From an uncultured Pseudokineococcus sp. (lineage in GTDB: Bacteria > Actinomycetota > Actinomycetes > Actinomycetales > Quadrisphaeraceae), in assembly GCF_947495735.1 (NCBI RefSeq), contig NZ_CANMAA010000001.1, positions 434,001 through 498,000 on the forward strand: 64,000 nucleotides of DNA. Direction: 5' to 3'. Of this stretch, positions 57,760 through 64,000 are shown in pieces. The stretch's first letter is position 1. Every line of letters begins with the position of its first letter. The notes under the pieces are model-generated. The model was not told where the DNA came from and made no database searches. It was given only the letters and a program-made list of their open reading frames with translations. The translations under genes were made by a program, and so were the position numbers.

Positions 57760-58737
57760 ATGAGCACGCTCCGTCATGTCAGGTCGCAGTGGGTTCGACC
57801 GGAGCGGACGGCCACCCCGAGCGTGACCATCGTCGTCCCGGCCCGCAACGAGGCCCGCAATCTCGAGGTCGTCCTCCCGCAGCTCCCTGCCGTGCACGAG
57901 ATCCTCGTCGTCGACGGCCACTCCTCGGACGACACCGCGGACGTGGTCCGGCGCGTGCGACCGGACGCGCGCCTCCTCCAGCAGACGCGTCGGGGCAAGG
58001 GCAACGCCCTCGCCGTCGGCTTCGAGAACGCGACGGGCGACGTCGTCGTGATGTTCGACGCGGACGGCTCCGCCGACGCCGACGAGATCCCCGCGTACGT
58101 GGCGGCTCTCGAGGCGGGCGCCGACTTCGCGAAGGGGAGCCGTGTGCTCGCCGCGGGGGGCAGCGAGGACATCACCGTCCTCCGCGACGCGGGCAACCGG
58201 GGACTGACCCTGGTCGTCAACACGCTGTTCCGCACCCGCTACACCGACCTCTGCTACGGGTACAACGCCTTCTGGCGCGACATCCTCCCCGTCGTCTCCG
58301 TCCCCGCCTCGGCCGGGGCTGACCCCGTGTGGGGCGACGGCTTCGAGATCGAGACGCTCATCAACTGCCGCATCGCCGCGGCCGGTCTCGTCATCCACGA
58401 GGTGCCGAGCGTGGAGAAGGAACGGATCCACGGCGAGAGCAACCTCAACACCTTCCGCGACGGCTTCCGGGTGCTGAGGACCATCCTGCGCGAGCGCCTC
58501 CGCCGAGGTGGCGCGTCGCCGCGGGGGATCGAGCCGCCGGTGGTGGAGGTCCCCGCGGCCGAGGTCCTGCCCCAGGGCCTGCGCACCGACCACGTCGACC
58601 TCACCGTCGCCTCAGCGGCCGCCGAGGACCCGACCGAGCGTGAGCGCCAGCACCGGGCGGACGACGCCCAGCGCGAGCGGCACGCCGTGGCCCCGGAGCC
58701 CCGCCGGCTGGCCCCCACCAGCCAGGAGGCCCGGTGA
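57760..58737 (+). CDS. Glycosyltransferase family 2 (DPM1/DpgS-like)
   Basis: GT-A glycosyltransferase of 325 residues. SVTIVVPARNEARNLEVVLPQLP, EILVVDGHSSDDTADV, GKGNALAVGFENATGDVVVMFDADGSADADEIP (DXD-like) and YTDLCYGYNAFWRD are typical of polyprenyl-phosphate/UDP-sugar GT2 enzymes. No C-terminal membrane helix is present; the last ~75 residues are charged and low-complexity. ATG at 57760 is chosen with GAAAGG upstream; a GTG three codons earlier is possible. Its stop overlaps the next GTG. Confidence 0.9.
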   Translation: MSTLRHVRSQWVRPERTATPSVTIVVPARNEARNLEVVLPQLPAVHEILVVDGHSSDDTADVVRRVRPDARLLQQTRRGKGNALAVGFENATGDVVVMFDADGSADADEIPAYVAALEAGADFAKGSRVLAAGGSEDITVLRDAGNRGLTLVVNTLFRTRYTDLCYGYNAFWRDILPVVSVPASAGADPVWGDGFEIETLINCRIAAAGLVIHEVPSVEKERIHGESNLNTFRDGFRVLRTILRERLRRGGASPRGIEPPVVEVPAAEVLPQGLRTDHVDLTVASAAAEDPTERERQHRADDAQRERHAVAPEPRRLAPTSQEAR

Positions 58738-59978
58738 CGGGGACGGCCCCCGCGCCCCGGGCGCCTGGTGAGGCCCCCGGCCCCCCGTCCGTGCTCGTCG
58801 TCGGGGCGGGGTGGATGTTCACCTCGGGCATCAGCTACTACACCTGTCGCCTCGCGAACGCCCTGTCCACGCGGGCCACCACGAGCGCCCTCCTCATGCG
58901 CCGCCTCGTCCCACGCGCGCTGTACCCGGGCAGGGCGCGCGTCGGGACGCGCGTCAACGACCTGGACTACGTGCCCGAGGTCGACGTGCTCGACGGCCTC
59001 GACTGGTTCTGGGGCGCGTCGGCCCTCCGTGCCGCGAGGTTCGTCGGCCGCCGCTCGCCGGACGTCGTGGTGCTGCAGTGGTGGACCGGTGCCGTCCTCC
59101 ACAGCTACGTGATGCTCGCCCTGCTCGCTCGACGGCGCGGCGCCCGGGTCGTCATGGAGTGGCACGAGGTCCAGGACACGGGGGAGGCGCGCATCCCCGG
59201 GGTGGCCCGGTACGTGAGGTTCGCGATGAAGGCGCTCCTGCGGATGGTCGACGCCCACGTCGTCCACTCCGAGTACGACCTCGACCTCCTCGTGCGCGCC
59301 TACCACCTCGACCGCGCGGACGCCACGCTCGTGGCTCACGGGCCGTACGACCACGTGGGCACCGGACCGGCGGCGCCGGCGGGCGAGATCCCCTCGCCGG
59401 GGGAGGGGAGTCGCACCAGCACGGTCGAGGACCCCTTCACCCTCCTGTACTTCGGCGTCATCCGTCCGTACAAGGGGGTCGAGGACCTCGTCGCGGCGTT
59501 CGAGGGGCTTCCCGACGAGGTCGGCCGCCGCGTCCGCCTCCTCGTCGTCGGCGAGACGTGGGAGGGGTGGACCGCCCCTCTCGAGGCCATCGGCCGCAGC
59601 CCGGTCCGCGACCGCATCGACGTCGTCAACCGCTACGTCACCGATGCCGAGGTGTCGGAGGTCTTCGCCCGGGCCGACGGCGTCGTCCTCCCGTACCGCC
59701 GCTCCTCGTCCTCCGGACCGCTGCACATCGCCATGAGCTCCGGGCTCCCCGTCGTGGTGAGCGCCGTCGGCGGGCTCGTCGAGGCGGCCGGGGACTACGA
59801 GGGCGTCCGCTTCGCGCCCCCCGGGGACGTCGATGCCCTGCGCTCCGCCCTGGTCGAGCTGGTCGACCGGCGCGGCGAGCGGTACGCGGACCCGCACAGC
59901 TGGTCCAGGACGGTGGAGCGCTACGGGCGGGTCCTGACCTCTGTGGGCGTCTCGTCGTGGGACCAGGGGCCCGCCTAG
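58734..59978 (+). CDS. Glycosyltransferase family 4
   Basis: GT-B enzyme of 414 residues. The N-domain has SVLVVGAGWMFTSGISYYTCRLANALS (flexible glycine-rich donor side), VVMEWHEVQDTGEARIPG and a membrane-proximal hydrophobic patch. The C-domain has YFGVIRPYKGVEDLVAAFEGLP and YRRSSSSGPLHIAMSSGLPVVVSAVGGLVEA, the GT4 nucleotide-sugar site; the usual E-x7-E is modified. GTG overlaps the GT2 stop with GGAGG upstream. It is convergent with the GH5 gene across a 13-bp hairpin. Confidence 0.88.
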   Translation: MTGTAPAPRAPGEAPGPPSVLVVGAGWMFTSGISYYTCRLANALSTRATTSALLMRRLVPRALYPGRARVGTRVNDLDYVPEVDVLDGLDWFWGASALRAARFVGRRSPDVVVLQWWTGAVLHSYVMLALLARRRGARVVMEWHEVQDTGEARIPGVARYVRFAMKALLRMVDAHVVHSEYDLDLLVRAYHLDRADATLVAHGPYDHVGTGPAAPAGEIPSPGEGSRTSTVEDPFTLLYFGVIRPYKGVEDLVAAFEGLPDEVGRRVRLLVVGETWEGWTAPLEAIGRSPVRDRIDVVNRYVTDAEVSEVFARADGVVLPYRRSSSSGPLHIAMSSGLPVVVSAVGGLVEAAGDYEGVRFAPPGDVDALRSALVELVDRRGERYADPHSWSRTVERYGRVLTSVGVSSWDQGPA

Positions 59979-60016
59979 GCCGGCTCCTCGTCGCGCTCCT
60001 GCGGCGGCAGGCCGCC

Positions 60017-60051
60017 GCCCGGTGCCGGCCCTCCCGACGCCGGCACCGGGC
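60017..60051. terminator. 13-bp bidirectional hairpin between GT4 and GH5 genes
   Basis: GCCCGGTGCCGGC (60017-60029) pairs with 60039-60051 over a 9-nt loop. It lies between two convergent 3' ends (59978 and 60074) and can serve both. Confidence 0.65.
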
Positions 60052-60073
60052 CGACGGGTTCGGCTCGTGAGGG

Positions 60074-61252
60074 CTACGAAGACGGGTCCGAGGCCTCCTC
60101 GGCGGTGCGGGCCAGCTCGCCGAGCACGTCGAGCGCCGGGTCGCCGGGACCGATGTCGTAGCCGTCGGTGTCCTCACGGCTCCAGTGCCACAGCAGGTAT
60201 CCGGAGGCCCCGGCGTCCAGCGCCGCACGGCCCTTGTCTGCCAGGAGCCGGGCGCGGCGCTCGCGACCGCGCTCGTCCTGCGCCGTGATGCCCACCTCGC
60301 CGACGACCAGGGGCTTCCCGAGCTCGGCGGCGATCGCGAAGGCGCATCCGACGGGGGCGTCCGTGCGCCGGCACCGGGCGTCGTCGACGGACGGCGGCCG
60401 GCCGGCCTCCCCGCCGGGCATCGCGGACTCGTCGTCGCCGTAGAAGGCCCAGTCGTGGACCTCGACGAAGTCCATCTCCGGCAGCTCGTACACCTCGCGC
60501 AGGTCGGTGCCGCTGCCGCCGGGGGCGCCGTTGCCCTGGGTGCCCAGAGTCACGAGGTGGTGCGGCGCAGCCTCGTGCACCACGGCCCCCACGTCCTGGG
60601 CGAAGGACACGAGGACGCTCCGGTCCTCGCTCGTCCGCCGAGGGGTCTCGGCCTCGTTGACGAGGGTCCAGGCGGCCACCACCGGCTCGTCCGCGTAGCG
60701 CTCGGCCACCAGGGCGGCGTAGTCCCGGAACGAGAGCCGCGCCGTGCCCAGGGGCTCCCGGTACCCCTCGGTGTACCAGCTGTCGCTCTCGACCTGGTCG
60801 AGCGGGACGTCCTCCTCTCCCGTCGAGCAGTCGCCCGGCCCGTCCTCGAGGACCGGCATGACGCGGAGCCCTGCGTCCTCGGCGGCCCGCAGCACGCGGT
60901 CGACGCCCGAGAAGTCCCGCCCGCCCTCGGTGTAGCTCTGGAAGGCCCAGAAGCGGACCACGCCCGCACCCTTCTCGCGCAGCTGCTCGAAGGTCGCGGC
61001 GAGCTCGACGTCGGTGAGCCGTCCCGCGGGGTTGCAGCTGTAGACGTCCGAGGCGGCGGCGTCGTAGAGGTTCACGCCCACGAAGCGGTACGGCTCGCCC
61101 CCGGCGACGAACCGGTCCCCGTCCCGCTCGACGAACGACTCGTCCGGGCCGGCGCAGGCGACCGCCGAGGTCAGGACGAGGGCGACCGCCGCGACGACTC
61201 CCCCAGCGCGAGGTCGAGAGCGGGCGCCATGCGCTCGACGACCCGGTCCCAT
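60074..61252 (-). CDS. Lipoprotein glycoside hydrolase (GH5/cellulase-like)
   Basis: Secreted hydrolase of 392 residues. An Arg-rich N-terminus and AVALVLTSAVAC (candidate lipobox Cys33) suggest a lipoprotein. The barrel shows YRFVGVNLYDAA, GVVRFWAFQSYTEGG, AWTLVNEAETPRR (NE acid/base), FVEVHDWAFYGDD and PLVVGEVGITAQDERG (nucleophile Glu), the clan GH-A order. Beta-mannanase or glucanase activity on the locus' own glycan is plausible. ATG at 61252 lies 82 bases inside the upstream glycosyltransferase gene, an unusually long overlap; no nearer start is seen. Confidence 0.82.
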   Translation of the reverse strand: MGPGRRAHGARSRPRAGGVVAAVALVLTSAVACAGPDESFVERDGDRFVAGGEPYRFVGVNLYDAAASDVYSCNPAGRLTDVELAATFEQLREKGAGVVRFWAFQSYTEGGRDFSGVDRVLRAAEDAGLRVMPVLEDGPGDCSTGEEDVPLDQVESDSWYTEGYREPLGTARLSFRDYAALVAERYADEPVVAAWTLVNEAETPRRTSEDRSVLVSFAQDVGAVVHEAAPHHLVTLGTQGNGAPGGSGTDLREVYELPEMDFVEVHDWAFYGDDESAMPGGEAGRPPSVDDARCRRTDAPVGCAFAIAAELGKPLVVGEVGITAQDERGRERRARLLADKGRAALDAGASGYLLWHWSREDTDGYDIGPGDPALDVLGELARTAEEASDPSS

Positions 61253-62358
61253 GTGAGCTCCTCGACGACCCGCCGGCGACCGGCCCTGCCCGCGGCCGCT
61301 GCGGCGGCCGGGTCCGCCAACGTTCTCACGAGCGCGTCGGTGAGCGCGTCGACGTCGCCGCGGGGCCCGATCCGCCCCTCGACGCCGTCGGTGAGCATGT
61401 CCGGGATGCCGCAGCTGTCGCTCGTGACCACGGGGAGGCCGTGCGCCATGGCCTCGATGAGCACGAGGGGGAACGGGTCGAACAGGGACGGCAGGACGAA
61501 GAGGTCGGCCTCCTCGTACAGCCGGTGGACGACGGCGCGCTCGTGCACCCGCCCGAGCACCTCGACGCCCGGGGGGACGTCTAGGTGGGACGGGCGCGTC
61601 CCGACCAGCTGCAGGCGCGCGCCCGGGTGCACCTCGCGGACCCGCTCGAAGGCCTGCAGGAGCAGGTGCCCGCCCTTGCGCTCGAAGTCGTTGCCGATGA
61701 AGAGGAGGACGGGGCCCCTGCTGCCCGGGGCGCGCCGGGCGGCCGGTGCGGGCAGCTCGTGCGCGTTGACGCCGGCGCCCACGACGGAGACGCGCGCGGG
61801 ATCGACCCCGTAGTCCTCGACCAGCGAGGTGCGGGTGGCCCGGCTGAAGGCGAACAGGTGCTCGGCGCCGCGGTAGGCGGCGCGCTCGCGGGCGTACCAG
61901 GCCTCCAGGTCCGCGCCCGCCAGCGGGTTCCAGGGCGCCCACCCCTCGGCGGACTGGCGGTGCGTGCAGTCCACGTAGAGCAGGGTCGGCGCGCCGGCCA
62001 CCTCGAAGAGCGCGTGGACCTGCAGGACCGGGGTGCTGGGCGCCGCGAGGCGCTCCAGGCGTCGGACGGCGTTCGACGAGCGGAGCGCGTACGCCCAGCT
62101 GCTCTTGTAGAAGCGCTCGGCCCAGTCCTCCCGCCGGGGCCGGAAGGTGGTGGCGGCGACCGCGAGCCGCTGGATCCGCGTGAGCTCCGGGCTCAGGTGG
62201 GCGGCGACGTCGTACCGGCGGCCGACCGCCGCGAAGAGGTAGGGGGTCAGGGCGTCCCCCCGCGAGGCCAGGACGAGCCCTCCCGGTGGGCCGTCTCCCT
62301 CGCGCGCGGACCGCCCCGCCGCTCGGTCCGTCCCCTGGTCCACCGCCACGTCGTGCAC
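61171..62358 (-). CDS. Glycosyltransferase family 4
   Basis: GT4 enzyme of 395 residues. VLLFIGNDFERKGGHLLLQAFERVREVHPGARLQLVG and EEADLFVLPSLFDPFPLVLIEAMAHGLPVVTSDSCGIPDML (E-x7-E) form the donor site. GGLVLASRGDALTPYLFAAVGRRYDVAAHL begins the N-domain. The start is ambiguous: GTG at 62358, 62349 or 62343 follow GAGGAGG at slightly different spacings. Its 3' end overlaps the GH5 gene by 82 bases. Confidence 0.88.
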   Translation of the reverse strand: MHDVAVDQGTDRAAGRSAREGDGPPGGLVLASRGDALTPYLFAAVGRRYDVAAHLSPELTRIQRLAVAATTFRPRREDWAERFYKSSWAYALRSSNAVRRLERLAAPSTPVLQVHALFEVAGAPTLLYVDCTHRQSAEGWAPWNPLAGADLEAWYARERAAYRGAEHLFAFSRATRTSLVEDYGVDPARVSVVGAGVNAHELPAPAARRAPGSRGPVLLFIGNDFERKGGHLLLQAFERVREVHPGARLQLVGTRPSHLDVPPGVEVLGRVHERAVVHRLYEEADLFVLPSLFDPFPLVLIEAMAHGLPVVTSDSCGIPDMLTDGVEGRIGPRGDVDALTDALVRTLADPAAAAAAGRAGRRRVVEELTWDRVVERMAPALDLALGESSRRSPSS

Positions 62359-62519
62359 TCCTCCTCCTCAGCCGCCGGCGGCGGCCCTGCTCATCGTGTC
62401 CCCCGTGCTGCCGCGAGGGTCGTCGTCCGGGCGGGCGTCACCGAGACGGAGGAACGAGCTCCTCGAGCGGCTCCGGGTGAGGGCGTCCGACCGGGGCGCG
62501 CCGACCGTCGCGGAGCGGG

Positions 62520-63713
62520 TCAGCCCCGCGCCGCCCGCCGACCACCGCGCGCAGACCGCCGCGGGCCCCGGACGCGCTCGGCCAGCAGCCGTGCGTAGAG
62601 GGCGTCGACCGCTGCCGCCGCGGAGTCGGCGCCGTAGCGCTCGACCAGGCGGTCCGGAGCCGGGCGGCGGGGGGCGGCCGCGTCGACGACCGCACCCTCC
62701 AGCGCCTCGGCGAGCTCCTCCACGTGCTGCTCGGCCGTGCTCATCGCCCCGTTGCTGCGCACCTGGTGAGCAGCGGGCGCGCCGCCGACCTCGTCCACCG
62801 CCGGGCACTGGGCGTAGGCCACCGGCAGCCCGCTGCCGAGGGCTTCGACGACCGCCATGCCGAAGGTCTCGTCCCTCGAGGCGCTGACGAGGACGTCCAT
62901 CGCCGCGAGCACGTCCGGCACATCACCCCGAGCGCCGAGGAATCGGACGCTGCCCCCGACGCCCAGGTCGCCCGCCAGCGCCTCGAGCCGGTTCCTCAGC
63001 GGTCCGGTCCCGACGACGACCATCACCGCACCTCCCGCACGCAGGCGCGGGGCCGTGGCGCGCAGCGCCTCGTCCACGCGCTTGACCGGGTCCAGGCGCC
63101 CCACGAGGCCGAGGACGAGGTCATCGGTCGCCACCCCGAGCTCGGCGCGCACACGCTGCCGGGCCTCGGCGCCGGGGCGCAGCGCGGCGAAGTCGATGCC
63201 GTTCTCGACCACCACGACGCGGTCGGGCGGGACGCCCCACCCCTCCAGCCGCTCGGCGGTGGTCGCGGAGACGGCCACGGTCACCGAGGTGCCGCGCTCG
63301 AGCAGGCGGTACAGCGCTCCCAGCCACCACGAGCGAGGGCGGCCCTCGATCGTGCCGTCCATGAGGGAGTGCTCCGTCGAGACGACGACCGGCACGCCCG
63401 CGAGCCGCGCCGCCGGGATGCCCCAGAGCTGCCCGGAGAGCAGGTGCACGTGCACGACGTCCGGGCGCAGCCGGCGGAGGCGGACGGCCAGGCGGGGGAC
63501 GGCGAGGGCCTTGCGCCACCCGTCCATGCCGAGCACGTCCACCACCCCGCCGTCGCGCCGGATGCTGTCCGCGACGGGCCCGCCGCCGTACAGGGCGACG
63601 GTGCGCGTCGAGGCCCCCGAGCGCGCCACGAGGGTCTCGAGCTGGCGCTCGGCGCCGCCGGTGACCAGCGTCGTGATGACGTGCACCACGCGCAGCGGGC
63701 GCGCGGGCGTCAC
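62520..63713 (-). CDS. Glycosyltransferase family 4
   Basis: GT4 enzyme of 397 residues. LRVVHVITTLVTGGAERQLETLVAR (GGAExxL-like acceptor loop), VVHVHLLSGQLWGIPAARLAGVPVVVSTEHS, LVLGLVGRLDPVKRVDEALRA and ASRDETFGMAVVEALGSGLPVAYAQCPAVDE (E-x7-E) are present. It resembles EPS-type transferases acting on lipid-linked sugars. GTG at 63713 overlaps the stop of the next upstream glycosyltransferase (GTGA). The C-terminus is Arg-rich. Confidence 0.9.
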   Translation of the reverse strand: MTPARPLRVVHVITTLVTGGAERQLETLVARSGASTRTVALYGGGPVADSIRRDGGVVDVLGMDGWRKALAVPRLAVRLRRLRPDVVHVHLLSGQLWGIPAARLAGVPVVVSTEHSLMDGTIEGRPRSWWLGALYRLLERGTSVTVAVSATTAERLEGWGVPPDRVVVVENGIDFAALRPGAEARQRVRAELGVATDDLVLGLVGRLDPVKRVDEALRATAPRLRAGGAVMVVVGTGPLRNRLEALAGDLGVGGSVRFLGARGDVPDVLAAMDVLVSASRDETFGMAVVEALGSGLPVAYAQCPAVDEVGGAPAAHQVRSNGAMSTAEQHVEELAEALEGAVVDAAAPRRPAPDRLVERYGADSAAAAVDALYARLLAERVRGPRRSARGGRRAARG

Positions 63714-64000
63714 GGCCGTCCCCGACGGGCGAGCACGTCGCGGTACACCTGCGCCAGCGCCTCGGCGCTCGTCTCCCAGGTGGGCAGCTCCACGGGCAGG
63801 GGGGTGTGCGGCACCGGGCCGCGGGCGGCCGTGGCCCGCAGGGCCGTGACGAGCGCTGCCGCGACCGCGTCGTCGTCGGCGTCCTCGGGCACCCCGGCGA
63901 CGAGCCCGTCCTCCACGAGGTCGCCGATGCCGGCGACGTCCAGCCCGACGACCGGGAGCCCGAGGGTGACCCCCTCCATGACGGCCACGGGGTGGGCCTC
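63710..64000 (-). CDS. Glycosyltransferase family 4, C-terminal part (cut by window edge)
   Basis: About 96 residues of a GT4 C-domain running out of the window. The readable frame starts at the edge with EAHPVAVMEGVTLGLPVVGLDVAGIGDLVEDG, the E-x7-E region of GT4 enzymes. No N-terminus is visible. It is upstream of and overlaps the 62520-63713 gene, so at least these two glycosyltransferases form one operon on the minus strand. Confidence 0.85.
   Translation of the reverse strand, partial: EAHPVAVMEGVTLGLPVVGLDVAGIGDLVEDGLVAGVPEDADDDAVAAALVTALRATAARGPVPHTPLPVELPTWETSAEALAQVYRDVLARRGRP

Overview
The window is one continuous piece of a very GC-rich (roughly 75-80 % by eye) actinobacterial chromosome. 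Gene order ffh, rpsP, khpA, rimM, trmD, rplS, lepB, rnhB, DUF2469, yraN, comM, dprA, xerC, whiG, rpsB, tsf, pyrH, frr, cdsA, rlmN, dxr, M50 protease, ispG is the classic actinobacterial core backbone. GTG starts, GC-rich Shine-Dalgarno sites and many ATGA/GTGA overlaps agree with this. A WhiG/FliA-type sigma factor and a DivIVA-repeat protein would suit a Kineococcus/Quadrisphaera-like member of the Kineosporiales, but that placement is inference.

Layout. 1-25 kb is housekeeping: signal recognition particle GTPase, ribosomal proteins S16, L19 and S2, tRNA and rRNA modification (TrmD, RlmN), signal peptidase I, RNase HII, the YraN/ComM/DprA DNA-processing trio, XerC, a WhiG-type sigma factor, EF-Ts, UMP kinase, ribosome recycling factor and CDP-diglyceride synthase. 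Small accessory genes are interspersed (M23 peptidase, alpha/beta hydrolase, beta-lactamase-like protein). 25-30.5 kb holds a membrane hydrolase, an F420/flavin-type oxidoreductase, a PrpE-like acyl-CoA synthetase, a small membrane protein and a phytoene-desaturase-like oxidoreductase.

31-38.6 kb is the most interesting part. A divergent MerR-type regulator precedes a tightly coupled operon: SAM methyltransferase, ABC exporter, membrane (HTTM-like)-alpha/beta-hydrolase fusion and a DUF5819-like small membrane protein. Three short peptides of 61, 61 and 57 residues follow. All three peptides carry P-x-x-x-T-P in the same place, and two align over most of their length. I read this as a linaridin-like RiPP cluster with three precursors. 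No cysteine lies in the predicted cores and no cysteine decarboxylase is present, so it is closest to type-B linaridins and may be a new subgroup.

38.7-40.1 kb holds two tandem DUF1345-type membrane proteins. 40.1-47.4 kb is a five-gene, fully overlapping operon for oligopeptide or gamma-glutamyl-peptide import with an embedded gamma-glutamyltransferase-like enzyme. 47.7-52 kb is the dxr, M50 protease, ispG isoprenoid block; the leader in front of ispG contains an alternating inverted-repeat array. 52-54.3 kb has a prolyl-aminopeptidase-like hydrolase and a GNAT protein. From 54.4 kb to the right edge lies an exopolysaccharide/cell-surface glycan locus: a polyprenyl glycosylphosphotransferase, a GT2, four GT4 glycosyltransferases (the last cut by the window edge), a lipoprotein glycoside hydrolase of GH5 type, a DUF4397 surface protein and a small Cys/His-rich protein.

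No tRNA, rRNA, CRISPR array or insertion sequence was recognised.
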